Shown: positions 16,789 to 26,318, numbered from the stretch's first letter. The stretch is 64,000 nt of DNA from Dictyobacter aurantiacus (GCF_003967515.1 NZ_BIFQ01000001.1:2294001-2358000), one strand, 5' to 3'. Notes: generated by a model not told the origin, from the sequence alone. Numbers and translations: made by a program.

Positions 16789-17709
16789 TCAAGCTAGCAG
16801 GTCGATTTCCATACCTTCGCAAGCGGAACGCGTCCGTGCAAAATGGACTCTGGCTTCCGCTTCCATCATATCCAATTGGTTATCATCGTATGTCGGTTCG
16901 TGGTGAAACAGGATCAGCTCTTTGACGTGCGCCAGGCGCGCAACCTCGGTCGCCATCAGGACGGTACTATGACCAAAGCCTTGCTTCTCTTTCTGATAAT
17001 CAGTGGTCGTGTACTGCGCGTCGTGAATCAGCACATCAGCCCCTTCAATGAAATCGAGCAGGTTTTGTTCGATCCCATCACTCCACTCAACATCGGTCGC
17101 ATACACGACAGCACGCCCTTTATACTCTATACGATAAATAATAGCACCATTTAAAGGATGACTGGTAGTAAAACGAGCCAGCACCCGGGGCCCATCCGCC
17201 GACTGTCCTGACGCGGTGCGCGCCCCAAGGGTCACCCCTGGCTCTAACTCGCTCCCCGACCAGCTGATGCATTGATCGTCTACAATGGTGTGAAATGTAC
17301 GCCTGGATGGCAACTGGCGTACATCTACCGGGAAATAAGGCGGGGACATAAGCGGCACGATCAGATCTTCAATTTTATGCCCGGCAAGCTGAGGGCCAAA
17401 GAGATGGAGGTTGGTGCGGGCATCAAAGAGAGGCGAGAAAAAGGGGAAGCCGATCAGGTGATCACCATGCCCATGGGTAATAAACAGGGCTACATCACAT
17501 GTTGCTTGCGGTTTGGTACGCTGCAACAGAGCAGACCCCAGGCCGATGATACCACTGCCAGCATCAAAAATAAGTGTATGCCCCCCCACCTGAATCTCAA
17601 CACAGGATGTATTTCCTCCATGGCGCAGCGTGTGGGGACCAGGAGTTGGATAGCTTCCACGTACTCCCCAGAAGCGGATCAGAAAGTGTGATTCCTCGAC
17701 ATTGGCCAT
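16789..17709 (-). CDS. MBL-fold metallohydrolase (PhnP/RNase Z-like)
   Basis: A 306-residue metallo-beta-lactamase-fold protein. It begins IRFWGVRGSYPTPG, typical of the PhnP/phosphodiesterase branch, and has the metal motif THGHGDH. Later ligands are in TTSHPL, YATDVEW and DAQYT, and there is a C-terminal FHHEPTYDD. It is likely a phosphodiesterase with unknown substrate. AGGAG lies ten bases before the start. It is the first gene of the MBL-M50-HD-scpA run. Confidence 0.87.
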   Translation of the reverse strand: MANVEESHFLIRFWGVRGSYPTPGPHTLRHGGNTSCVEIQVGGHTLIFDAGSGIIGLGSALLQRTKPQATCDVALFITHGHGDHLIGFPFFSPLFDARTNLHLFGPQLAGHKIEDLIVPLMSPPYFPVDVRQLPSRRTFHTIVDDQCISWSGSELEPGVTLGARTASGQSADGPRVLARFTTSHPLNGAIIYRIEYKGRAVVYATDVEWSDGIEQNLLDFIEGADVLIHDAQYTTTDYQKEKQGFGHSTVLMATEVARLAHVKELILFHHEPTYDDNQLDMMEAEARVHFARTRSACEGMEIDLLA

Positions 17710-18022
17710 ATTATCTACTGCTCCTACGCAATCTGGTGTTTGTGATCGATGGCATGCATGCTATTCATTGAAATGAGCGCAGGCGCCCGGGAGGCCAGCA
17801 TGTCCCCTGAACTACCATGGTGCAACTGCTGCGTGATGTACGCTCAAGCGGCGTTTACGATTTCGCAATTCACCATATTATAACGTGTGGCGAAAATATT
17901 GAAAAGGTTGCTTCTGATGAGTTTGAAACGATTGGACAAGTTCATCCGTGGAATTATTATTAAGCCAGAGTTAAATAACACATCGATATACGTGAAATAT
18001 CTATGGCAATCCAATTCATCAA

Positions 18023-18063
18023 CTATACGTAATATCATAATCTAAGTGTATTATTACGTATAG
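18023..18063. promoter_or_regulatory. 12-bp inverted repeat before the YihY gene
   Basis: CTATACGTAATA (18023-18034) and TATTACGTATAG (18052-18063) are perfect inverted repeats separated by 17 bases. They end eight bases before the GGAGG ribosome binding site. This may be an operator or a 5' mRNA hairpin. The rest of 17710-18022 shows nothing recognisable. Confidence 0.5.
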
Positions 18064-18082
18064 ATATACTGGAGGATTAGTA

Positions 18083-19048
18083 ATGGCCTCTACCCAACCG
18101 GCATCCGGGCAATCATCCGGCCAGAACGCCAAAGATAAGGCTCGTGAAATGGCTTCTGATGCCAATCAGACCATTCACTCGGGCACGAAAGATGGCAAAA
18201 ATTTTGTCAAAAAGTTTTACCATGATTGGTCTCTCCACCTTACGCAGGCCCTGACCTTTGGCCTGGTTACCTCAGTCATCCCACTGGGTATGCTGCTGGT
18301 GGCGATCGTTGGTCGCATTATCGGTACCATGAATACACAGGCACGGGATCAGTTTATCAAGCATTTACAGGGTATGCTACCACCACAGGTCCTACCCTCA
18401 CAGATCACAGCGTCGGCGCTGCAAAAATTCTCGCAAAGCTCTGGCATCTGGATCTTCCTGAGCGTGGTGGCGGCGGTCTTCTTTGGCTCACGTCTGTTTA
18501 CACTGCTGGAGGCGTGCTTCGATATCATCTATCGCGTCCCGCAACGCCCGGCCAAACAGAAAAATATCATGGCCATCATCATGGTGCTGGTGTTTATGGT
18601 CCTGACACCATTGCTGGTGCTGACATCTGTAATACCAGAGCAGCTGGTTGGTCTGCTGCAAAACTCTCCGATAAGCGCCGGTACAGCTATGATCAACAAG
18701 ATAATAGGTGTTATCAGTAGCCTGATCGTCTCATTTTTACTGTTCGAGATCATCTATACCTTCATACCCAACCGCAAAGGCAGCGTTAAAAATCGTTTGC
18801 GTGCCAGCGTAGCAGGCTCAGTTACCGCCGCCATTGTGCTGCAAATCGGACTTGTTCTGTTCCCCATTTATACGCGCTCATATACCAGCGGCATCGTCAG
18901 CCAGATCGCCTTCGCGCTGATCTTCATGATCTTCTTCTACATCATCTCGCTGGTAACCTTGATCGGCGCCACCGTCAACGCCTACTTTGTAGAAAATGTC
19001 CAACCAACGCCCAACGATTTCGTCACCCGCGCCAGCCGCAGCAGTTAA
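18083..19048 (+). CDS. YihY/BrkB-family inner membrane protein
   Basis: A 321-residue protein of the YihY/BrkB family, whose function is poorly known (once called RNase BN in error). A hydrophilic N-terminus (about 1-50) is followed by six membrane helices. Family motifs include FKKFYHD-like entry sequence, FFGSRLFTLLEACFDIIY, FEIIYTFIPNRKGSVKNR and a final helix with LVTLIGATVNAYF. GGAGG lies seven bases before the start. A 14-bp inverted repeat follows the gene. Confidence 0.9.
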   Translation: MASTQPASGQSSGQNAKDKAREMASDANQTIHSGTKDGKNFVKKFYHDWSLHLTQALTFGLVTSVIPLGMLLVAIVGRIIGTMNTQARDQFIKHLQGMLPPQVLPSQITASALQKFSQSSGIWIFLSVVAAVFFGSRLFTLLEACFDIIYRVPQRPAKQKNIMAIIMVLVFMVLTPLLVLTSVIPEQLVGLLQNSPISAGTAMINKIIGVISSLIVSFLLFEIIYTFIPNRKGSVKNRLRASVAGSVTAAIVLQIGLVLFPIYTRSYTSGIVSQIAFALIFMIFFYIISLVTLIGATVNAYFVENVQPTPNDFVTRASRSS

Positions 19049-19076
19049 TCCAACCATACCAAAACGCACACGCGAA

Positions 19077-19108
19077 GAGGGGGAATGCGCCGGAGCGCAT
19101 TCCCCCTC
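19077..19108. repeat. Perfect inverted repeat C (14-bp arms, loop CGGA)
   Basis: Arms 19077-19090 and 19095-19108 around GCGC-CGGA-GCGC, just downstream of the YihY gene. It has the same core type as the long repeats, with shorter arms. Confidence 0.8.
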
Positions 19109-19256
19109 CCATAGGTTCGGATCTCGCGTCCGATTATCCCCCAACCCCGCGCCCGATTTCCCCTCTACGCATGAAAACCTCTCCCTATATGGTACAATGG
19201 ATATTCGGAGTGCTCTCAATAAGCAACACCCTATGCCACGAGGAGTTTTTCTATCC

Positions 19257-19985
19257 ATGCGAAAACAGGGACGGCCATCTCTCCCATCTTGTCTGCTTAG
19301 CGGAACCTTGCTTGTCTTTCTGCTGCTTGTTGAGACCGCCTGCGGCATCACAGGGAGCACATCACCCCCACCAGCTACCAATACGTTGATCAATCGATCA
19401 CAGCATGCGATCCAGCAGGTAAAGTCCTATCATTTTCAGTTGACGACCGAGCATCCTGGCTCGAGCACGGACGACTCTATGCTGGTAACAAAGGCTGAGG
19501 GAGATATTGTGCTGCCGGATAAGCTTCAGGCCAAAGCCGATGGAACGGTGAATAATACCGCCATCCAGGTGCAGATCCTGGCTGTGGGAGATCGAGAGTA
19601 TTATACCGACCCAGTAACCGGCGCCTGGAAGCGCACCAACGATCTGCTGGACCCACGCACCCTTTCTGATCCGCAAACAGGCGTTCCGGCGATGCTCGGC
19701 AACCTGCAACATCCAGGTCATGCCAGCGCCAGTAGCGTCGATGATCGCACCTGCTGGTACCTGGGCGGCAAACTATCTACCCTCTATCTGGCCGCAATCA
19801 TCGGTGGAGATACGCCGCCCACAGGCGATGTCACCACCAATGTCTGCATCGGCCAGAGCGATTACCTGCCATATCAGATTCAGGTACAGGGGGTCGTCCT
19901 TCAGGGTGATACACCCCAGACGCTGCGCCTGTTTACGCTGTCGCAGTTCGATGAATCGGTCACCATTCAGGAGCCGAAACTATAA
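19257..19985 (+). CDS. LprG/LppX-like lipoprotein
   Basis: A 242-residue putative lipoprotein. The signal peptide is MRKQGRPSLPSCLLSG then a hydrophobic run, with the likely lipidated Cys in VETACGITG (Glu at -3 is atypical). The rest resembles the LppX/LprG fold: SYHFQLTTE near the start, EGDIVLPDKLQAKADGT, then a Cys pair DRTCWYLGG and TTNVCIGQSD. The start is set by GAGGAG before 19257; a longer frame would overlap the YihY gene. The next gene is a P55-type exporter, the same order as lprG-Rv1410c in mycobacteria. It may shuttle a lipid outside the membrane. Confidence 0.8.
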   Translation: MRKQGRPSLPSCLLSGTLLVFLLLVETACGITGSTSPPPATNTLINRSQHAIQQVKSYHFQLTTEHPGSSTDDSMLVTKAEGDIVLPDKLQAKADGTVNNTAIQVQILAVGDREYYTDPVTGAWKRTNDLLDPRTLSDPQTGVPAMLGNLQHPGHASASSVDDRTCWYLGGKLSTLYLAAIIGGDTPPTGDVTTNVCIGQSDYLPYQIQVQGVVLQGDTPQTLRLFTLSQFDESVTIQEPKL

Positions 19986-20049
19986 CACCGCGTCATCGTA
20001 AGTAATGACAGCGGCCCGCATAGATAAGAGGAAAGCGAGGAAACAATCC

Positions 20050-21747
20050 GTGACTAGCAGGCGGTATGTCGCGCCATTGGCCCTGTTCGCGGTCTGTAGC
20101 GCGGTCTTTCTGACGGCCCTGGACCAGACGGTCGTGGTAACGGCATTGCCACAGGTCATTACCGATCTCCGCTTGCCTCCGATGCTGCTGGATCGAGCCG
20201 CCTGGGTGGTCAGCGGATACCTGCTCGGCTATGTCATCGTCATGCCGTTGATGGGACGTGTGTCGGATCTCTATGGGCGCCGCCTGATCCTCACCCTCTG
20301 CCTGGGTATCTTCGCACTGGGATCGCTGCTGTGTGGCCTGGCGCCGCAACTGGGTGAACGTGTGCCGCTGTCGTTCCTGCAGCCATTGGGGATCGATACG
20401 GGCTATCCCGGCCTCGTCTGGCTGGTGATGGCGCGCTTCCTCCAGGCCATTGGTGGTGGCGCGGTCGTCCCGGTGGCGATGGCGGTGGCGGCCGATTTCT
20501 ACGGCTTCGCGCGGCGTGGCATCGTCCTGGGACTGGTCGGCATGGTTACCGAGGCTGGCGGCATGCTGGGTCCGCTCTATGGCTCATTTGTGGTCCAGCG
20601 GTGGAACTGGCCCGCCATCTTTTATATCAATCTCCCACTTGTAGCCCTGCTCCTCGCGCTGATCCTGCTATTTGTACCACCGTCCCATAGGCAACAAGAT
20701 CTCCCCGCCGTTGGAACCAGGCGCATCGATTGGCCAGGGTCCCTTGTTCTGGGCGCCGCCTTGCTCTGTTTGAGTCTGGGACTGGCACAGGAAGCGACGC
20801 TCTTTACCGCCGCGCCTGGACCGGCAAGTGCCACGGGAAACGTCCATAATAATTACGCGCTGCTGGCGGCTGCCGTAGTACTGCTGGCCGCGTTTATCGC
20901 CCTGGAGCACTTTCTAGCCCGACGCAGACACTGGCCGGTTCTGGATCTGGTCCTCTTCCGCAAGACCACCTTTAGCGCCGCCGCGCTGACCAATTTCTTG
21001 ATCGGGGCTGCCCTGATCATCGCCATGGTCGATATCCCCATTTTCTTTCTTACCGTCTATAATCAGGATTCGATGCAGAGCGGTTGGGCCCTGCTGCATC
21101 TGACGGCGCTGATTCCTGTGGGCGCGTTGTTGGGCGGCTGCCTCTGTCAGCGCTTAACCTGCCGTTGGACAGCGATCATAGGGTTGCTATGTGCCGCGCT
21201 GGGCTTCTGGTTGATGCATCTGTGGCCGCTGACAGTCGATTGGACCCTGATTACGGTCGGCGCGCTCAGTAGCGGCTTCGGCCTGGGACTGGTGATCGCA
21301 CCGCTCAGCACGACGGCGGTCAACGCGGTAGATTCGCGCCAGCTGGGCATGGCTTCATCCGTGGTGACGATCACGCGTATGATCGGGATGATCCTGGGGC
21401 TGGCGGCCCTGACATCCTGGGGACTGGGCCGCTTCCGAGAACTGGTCGCTCTTTTCAAGGCTCCAGCTTCGGCGCCCCCATTGAGTCCGGCCTATAACGC
21501 CCTCTATTTTCGCTACATCACAGATGCCGCGCACACCGTCTATACCAGTATCTTTCTGGCCGCCGGCATCCTCTGTGTGCTGGCCTGCCTCCCGGCCCTC
21601 TGGTTGGAGGGAAAGCGGCCACGAACACCATCGGACCTGCAACATGCAGACAATACCGCTTCTGCGAACATCTCTATTCATCATACCGATCAGCCATATG
21701 TACAGGAAAGCGAGGCAAGCCGCAGCTATGGGCAGAGGAAGAAATAA
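20050..21747 (+). CDS. MFS exporter of the P55 (Rv1410c) type
   Basis: A 14-helix major facilitator of about 565 residues. Several stretches closely match my memory of M. tuberculosis Rv1410c/P55: YLLGYVIVMPLMGRVSD, GLGLVIAPLSTTAV and RMIGMILGLAALTSWGL. The conserved Asp is in FLTALDQTVVVTALP. P55 works with LprG in triacylglyceride and drug export. The GTG at 20050 follows GAGGAAA and matches the family N-terminus; an ATG at 20005 is in frame but lacks a binding site. The gene follows the LprG-like lipoprotein and overlaps the next gene by 20 bases. Confidence 0.88.
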   Translation: MTSRRYVAPLALFAVCSAVFLTALDQTVVVTALPQVITDLRLPPMLLDRAAWVVSGYLLGYVIVMPLMGRVSDLYGRRLILTLCLGIFALGSLLCGLAPQLGERVPLSFLQPLGIDTGYPGLVWLVMARFLQAIGGGAVVPVAMAVAADFYGFARRGIVLGLVGMVTEAGGMLGPLYGSFVVQRWNWPAIFYINLPLVALLLALILLFVPPSHRQQDLPAVGTRRIDWPGSLVLGAALLCLSLGLAQEATLFTAAPGPASATGNVHNNYALLAAAVVLLAAFIALEHFLARRRHWPVLDLVLFRKTTFSAAALTNFLIGAALIIAMVDIPIFFLTVYNQDSMQSGWALLHLTALIPVGALLGGCLCQRLTCRWTAIIGLLCAALGFWLMHLWPLTVDWTLITVGALSSGFGLGLVIAPLSTTAVNAVDSRQLGMASSVVTITRMIGMILGLAALTSWGLGRFRELVALFKAPASAPPLSPAYNALYFRYITDAAHTVYTSIFLAAGILCVLACLPALWLEGKRPRTPSDLQHADNTASANISIHHTDQPYVQESEASRSYGQRKK

Positions 21748-22993
21748 TCATTCCCACAACGGCTGGCATCCTCAAGACGAGGATAATTTTGTGGAGAATC
21801 GCTATATCTATGAGGATGATTATGAGGGCTACGACGATTATGAGGATTATGAGGAACCACTGCCACGCCCACGTCGCGTCCCTGGCCGAACCCATCCAGA
21901 TGTTCCTCGTCGTTCGCGGGCATATCGAGATGCGCCATCCCAGCGTCCTCACCGCCAGCCACCGCAACGGATGCGCCGGGTAACACCTGTTCGCAAGCAA
22001 CGTGTCTGGCCAACCCTGCTAGTGGGCTGCCTCATCGGTGTCTTACTGGTCGTTGGCGTCATGGCCCTGCTGGTCTTTCTCGGCATCAATTCGATCCAGA
22101 ACAACGGCCACCTCAGCGGTCTGCCGGGACTCCCCTCAACCAAACCGTTTAAGCAGACCATCACTCAAGATGCCGGGGCGGGACCATTTACCAGCATCCA
22201 GGTTTGTGACAAGATCGGTAATGTTAGCCTGCAGGTTGATCCGGCGGCAACAACAACAAAAGTAACGGCCCTGAAAACGGTCCAGGCTAGCGACGAGACG
22301 GCCGCCACCACCCTCCTCAAGCAGGTAACGGTCGATATTCAACCACCGGCAACGACCAGCAAAGCATCCAGCTGCGCCAGCACGCAAACGACGCCGGGCA
22401 CCAGCGGTACTCCCACGGCTACGGCCAACTCGAATAACGCGCTGCTGGTCAATGTGACCTTACCCAAACCGACGGATAACCAGGTCGACCTCACCATTAC
22501 CCTGCCTGCGGCGTCCATTCAAACCGCCGATCATCCATCGCTGACCGTCAATGTCGAGGCCACCAGGGGCGATGTCTCGGTGGCGGGGATCAGCGGCATT
22601 CTCAAGCTCCACGATGAAACCGGCAATGTCAATGTCACCCATGCTATCATAGCCGATGGCTCTCAGATCGAGACGGGTGAGGGCAACATAAACTTCGATG
22701 GCTTCCTGTTTATGCCCACCGATACACAGGCCAACGCTCGCTATACACTGCGCAACGAGACTGGCACCATTACGGCCACACTGCCCGCCAATACCAATCT
22801 CACCCTGGACGCCAATACTAACATTGGCGCCATCCACAGTGATTTCCCCATTCCCATTACCAACAACGGCGGGCCAGTCAGTTACCATGGTCCTCTTAAT
22901 CCTTCTGCCTCATCTACACCACTCGCAACTCTTGTCCTAGATGTGAGTACTGGCAGCGTTAATATTAAGAAAGCCAAACAGGTAGCAACCTGA
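21728..22993 (+). CDS. Membrane-anchored DUF4097-like beta-helix protein
   Basis: About 421 residues. The N-terminal 85 residues are charged: a Tyr/Glu/Asp-rich stretch (YEDDYEGYDDYEDYEE), then an Arg/Pro-rich one. One membrane helix (about 98-122) follows, then an external domain. That domain has short repeated strands such as RGDVSVAGISG, ETGNVNVTH and GEGNINFDG, typical of the DUF4097 adhesin-like beta helix. The function is unknown. It starts inside the end of the MFS gene, so the two are translationally linked, with GAGG 12 bases before the ATG. Two Cys (VCDKIG and SSCAST) might pair. Confidence 0.75.
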   Translation: MGRGRNNHSHNGWHPQDEDNFVENRYIYEDDYEGYDDYEDYEEPLPRPRRVPGRTHPDVPRRSRAYRDAPSQRPHRQPPQRMRRVTPVRKQRVWPTLLVGCLIGVLLVVGVMALLVFLGINSIQNNGHLSGLPGLPSTKPFKQTITQDAGAGPFTSIQVCDKIGNVSLQVDPAATTTKVTALKTVQASDETAATTLLKQVTVDIQPPATTSKASSCASTQTTPGTSGTPTATANSNNALLVNVTLPKPTDNQVDLTITLPAASIQTADHPSLTVNVEATRGDVSVAGISGILKLHDETGNVNVTHAIIADGSQIETGEGNINFDGFLFMPTDTQANARYTLRNETGTITATLPANTNLTLDANTNIGAIHSDFPIPITNNGGPVSYHGPLNPSASSTPLATLVLDVSTGSVNIKKAKQVAT

Positions 22994-23002
22994 AACGCTC
23001 AC

Positions 23003-23031
23003 TTGTCATCATAAAGGGATCTAAGTATAAT
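23003..23031 (+). promoter_or_regulatory. Sigma-70 promoter of the FHA-ABC exporter
   Basis: TTGTCA (23003-23008), a 17-base spacer and a perfect TATAAT (23026-23031), about 33 bases before the chosen start at 23065. The leader would be short. Confidence 0.78.
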
Positions 23032-23064
23032 GGCACGTAAATAGAAATGAATGGAGTTTCATTC

Positions 23065-26000
23065 ATGGATGTGGTAAACAACCCTGCAGTGCTTGGTACT
23101 CTGCAGTTTCTGACCGGTTCGCTGGCCGGCAGATCCTTTAACATTACCAGGCCCATCACGAATTTAGGGCGTGAACCTGGCAATGATATCGTTATTTCAG
23201 ATCCATCTGTATCTCGTCACCATGCCCAGATCATGTGGAATGGCAGTGTCTGGTCGATCAAAAAGACTGCCGCACAGAACTCGATCACGCTAAATCAACG
23301 CGAGGTTAATCAGTCTCCCTTAAATGATCGCGACACGATTGGATTGGGGCAGGGAACAACCTTTCTGTTTCTGGTCGCCGAGAGTGCGCGCCCGACTCCA
23401 CCTGTGACTGAACGCGGCTCCGCGTCCAATCAGGCGCCACCCATGGTACCGCCCGCGTACGCTAATTCAGTCAATAATCCTCCATTTCAGGCGCCTGATC
23501 CACAGCGTCCTCCGGCGCCATCCAATCAACCACCAGTGCGGCAACCGCAGGCGAATTTCGGCCCGGCCGCTTTTAATCAGGCCAATGCCTACGCACCACC
23601 ACCGGCATATGGGGCGGATGACCCTATTGCTACCGCAACCCAGCGTAGCTCCCTGGATGGCACCTCCATTTCGAGAGCGCCGAGCCAGGGTATTCCCACC
23701 CTTGAGGTCAGCACCAATACCGACCAGGAAAGACATTCCTATCCCCTGACTCCGGATCGCCAGGTGTTCGATATCGGTCGCGACCCATCAAATACGATCG
23801 TCATCAATCGTCCGACGGTCTCAAGCTTCCATGCTCAGATCGTACGTGAGGGAAATCAACTGGTTCTCATCCATCCTAATCCTAAACGCGGACACACCCT
23901 GAATGGTTTAACCTTCCAGGGCCAAACCATCGGCGGACAGCAGCCATTCCGCCGCGTCCTGACGCGCGGCGATGTCTTCCGTATCAGCGACGCCAACGGT
24001 ACGTTCGTTTCTTTAACCTTCAATGATGGTAGTGGACAGGTACAGGACGTAGTGCCTGAGCTACAACCCATCCAGTTGGGCGCACCCGTTATTACCTTTG
24101 GTCGCGCGCCAGATAACATGGTGGTGCTGAAACATCCACAGGTCTCCAGCCACCACGCTCGTCTGGAACAGGTGCCCGGCGGCGGCTATCGCATTATTGA
24201 CCAGGGCAGCACAAACCATGTCTATGTCAATACACAGCGTATCAGCAACCAGGTTCTCAATCAGGGCGACATCATTCGCATCGGTCCATTCAAGCTCACC
24301 TATACAGGTACCATCCTCACCCAGCAGGATGAGAGCTATGGCATTCGTATCGATGCCCTGAATCTGAAAAAAGAGGGCAATAAGCATGTCGTTCTGCTCA
24401 ACGACATCTCCTTTGCCATACCGCCGCGTAAATTTGTGGCCCTGGTCGGTGGCTCCGGGGCCGGCAAATCTACGCTGATGGATGCTTTGAATGGCCTGCG
24501 CCCCGCTCAGCAAGGCGTCGTGCTCTATAATGGACAGGACTACTACCGCAACCTGGCGTCCTTTAGCACCCAGTTGGGCTACGTACCCCAGGATGATATT
24601 ATCCACCGTGATCTGACCGTGGAGCGCGCCCTCTACTATGCCGCACGGCTCCGCCTGCCGCAGGACTTTACGGAGCAGCAGATCCAGGAGCGCATCAATG
24701 ATGTGCTGGAAGATGTGGAGATGAAGCATCGTCGCGGTTTGCTGGTCAGTAAGCTTTCGGGTGGGCAGCGCAAGCGTGTCTCGATCGCGCTCGAACTGCT
24801 GGCCAATCCCAGCGTCTTCTTCCTTGATGAGCCAACCTCGGGACTTGATCCGGGTCTGGATCGTAAGATGATGCTCCTGCTGCGTAAACTGGCCGATAAA
24901 GGGCATACCATTGTGCTGGTGACGCACGCGACGAATAATATCAACGCCTGCGACTATATCTGCTTCCTCTGTCAGGGTGGTAAGCTGGCGTACTTTGGGC
25001 CGCCCAATGATGCCAAAGCTTACTTCGGCAAGACCGATTTCGCGGAGATCTATAGCGCCCTTGAGCCTACAGACGAGAATCCCAATATTCCAGCGGAAGC
25101 GGAAGCTCGTTTCAAGCAGTCACCGGACTACGGACGCTATGTGCTGGGAACGATCCAGCAGGGACCCGCCGGCAACGCCCATCGCAGCGCCCCGGCGGCA
25201 CCGATCAACCCGCCGAAACGCGGCAATCCCTTCAAACAGTTTGTACTGCTCTGTATGCGCTATATAGAGCTGATCATAAATGACCGCGTCAACCTGGCTA
25301 TCCTGGTCCTGCAGGCGCCGATTATTGGCTTGCTCTTACTCGGCCTCACCGGGCACGGGGCATTTAACAGTAATAAGGTCGCGACCTGTGTGGCCCGCGT
25401 CAATATGCTGGACCCAACCTCGCATCCGACCGATAACTGCCAGGTTGTCGTCGACTTCCTGAAAACCGACCAGGGTAAGATGATGCTCCAGCAGAAGAAC
25501 ATGAGCGCGAATGACTATCTGAATAACGATATCCTGCCGGGATCGGGTACGGATGCGCAGAAGGTCCTCTTCATCATGTCTTTTGCCGCCATCATGTTTG
25601 GCTGTATCAATGGCTCACGCGAAATTGTGAAAGAGGCCGCCATCTACCGGCGCGAACGTTCGGTCAACCTGGGCATCGTCCCTTACCTCTTCTCCAAGAT
25701 CGCGGTCCTGGGCACCTTTAGCCTGGTCCAGAGCCTGATCCTGGTCTTTATGGTCTCGATTGTTGCTCCGTACCGCAACAGCGTCTTGCTGCCGCCGTTC
25801 CTGGAGATATACGTCACCATGGCCCTGACATCGCTGGCGGGATTGATGACCGGCCTGCTCATCTCGGCCATCGTGCCCAACAATGACCGCGCCATGAGTA
25901 TCGTTCCGCTGCCACTCATTCCGCAGGTCGTTTTTGCCGGCGTCATCTTCTCGCTGGACAAGCCGCCATTTCTCCAGATCCTGGGTGCGTTCTTCAGTAC

Positions 26001-26226
26001 GCGCTGGTCAATGGCCGCCATGGGCACCACCGTCGGTCTCCATGGGGACAAACTCGACGCCGATAAATTCTCATATGTCTCAAATCTGTTCACGACCATC
26101 GATGGAAGCAACCATGGCCCGGCCGTCGCCCACCTCCTACTGTGCTGGGTAGCCCTCGCGGTCATGATTCTCATCCAGGGCGCGATCATCGCCTGGTGCC
26201 TCAAACGCAAAGACATACGGGCCTAG
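23065..26226 (+). CDS. ABC exporter with three FHA domains (Rv1747-like)
   Basis: A 1053-residue half-transporter. Three forkhead-associated domains bind phospho-threonine: about 10-105 (NLGREPGND and SRHHAQI), 215-310 (DIGRDPSN and SSFHAQI) and 328-415 (TFGRAPDN and SSHHARL). A Pro/Gln-rich linker joins the first two. The ATPase (about 425-660) has Walker A GGSGAGKST, signature LSGGQRKRVS and Walker B FFLDEPTSGLD. A six-helix ABC2-type membrane domain fills about 725-1050. M. tuberculosis Rv1747 has two FHA domains and is controlled by PknF. GGAG lies eight bases before 23065; the ATG at 23047 has no site. Regulation by a Ser/Thr kinase is inferred. Confidence 0.93.
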   Translation: MDVVNNPAVLGTLQFLTGSLAGRSFNITRPITNLGREPGNDIVISDPSVSRHHAQIMWNGSVWSIKKTAAQNSITLNQREVNQSPLNDRDTIGLGQGTTFLFLVAESARPTPPVTERGSASNQAPPMVPPAYANSVNNPPFQAPDPQRPPAPSNQPPVRQPQANFGPAAFNQANAYAPPPAYGADDPIATATQRSSLDGTSISRAPSQGIPTLEVSTNTDQERHSYPLTPDRQVFDIGRDPSNTIVINRPTVSSFHAQIVREGNQLVLIHPNPKRGHTLNGLTFQGQTIGGQQPFRRVLTRGDVFRISDANGTFVSLTFNDGSGQVQDVVPELQPIQLGAPVITFGRAPDNMVVLKHPQVSSHHARLEQVPGGGYRIIDQGSTNHVYVNTQRISNQVLNQGDIIRIGPFKLTYTGTILTQQDESYGIRIDALNLKKEGNKHVVLLNDISFAIPPRKFVALVGGSGAGKSTLMDALNGLRPAQQGVVLYNGQDYYRNLASFSTQLGYVPQDDIIHRDLTVERALYYAARLRLPQDFTEQQIQERINDVLEDVEMKHRRGLLVSKLSGGQRKRVSIALELLANPSVFFLDEPTSGLDPGLDRKMMLLLRKLADKGHTIVLVTHATNNINACDYICFLCQGGKLAYFGPPNDAKAYFGKTDFAEIYSALEPTDENPNIPAEAEARFKQSPDYGRYVLGTIQQGPAGNAHRSAPAAPINPPKRGNPFKQFVLLCMRYIELIINDRVNLAILVLQAPIIGLLLLGLTGHGAFNSNKVATCVARVNMLDPTSHPTDNCQVVVDFLKTDQGKMMLQQKNMSANDYLNNDILPGSGTDAQKVLFIMSFAAIMFGCINGSREIVKEAAIYRRERSVNLGIVPYLFSKIAVLGTFSLVQSLILVFMVSIVAPYRNSVLLPPFLEIYVTMALTSLAGLMTGLLISAIVPNNDRAMSIVPLPLIPQVVFAGVIFSLDKPPFLQILGAFFSTRWSMAAMGTTVGLHGDKLDADKFSYVSNLFTTIDGSNHGPAVAHLLLCWVALAVMILIQGAIIAWCLKRKDIRA

Positions 26227-26256
26227 TCCAAAACAATAGAAGGAATCTTCACAAGA

Positions 26257-26296
26257 AAGAGAGCGGGCATACCAAACGCGGTGTGCCCGCTCTCTT
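26257..26296. terminator. Convergent terminator hairpin
   Basis: AAGAGAGCGGGCA (26257-26269) pairs with TGCCCGCTCTCTT (26284-26296) around a 14-nt loop, between the ABC exporter and the MFS gene. Confidence 0.65.
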
Positions 26297-26318
26297 CCAT
26301 ATTCCAGTATCACCCGGG

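Noticed and set aside
18996..19256. Upstream extension of the LprG-like lipoprotein
   Set aside because: It would overlap the YihY gene, cross an inverted repeat and bury the signal peptide inside the protein.
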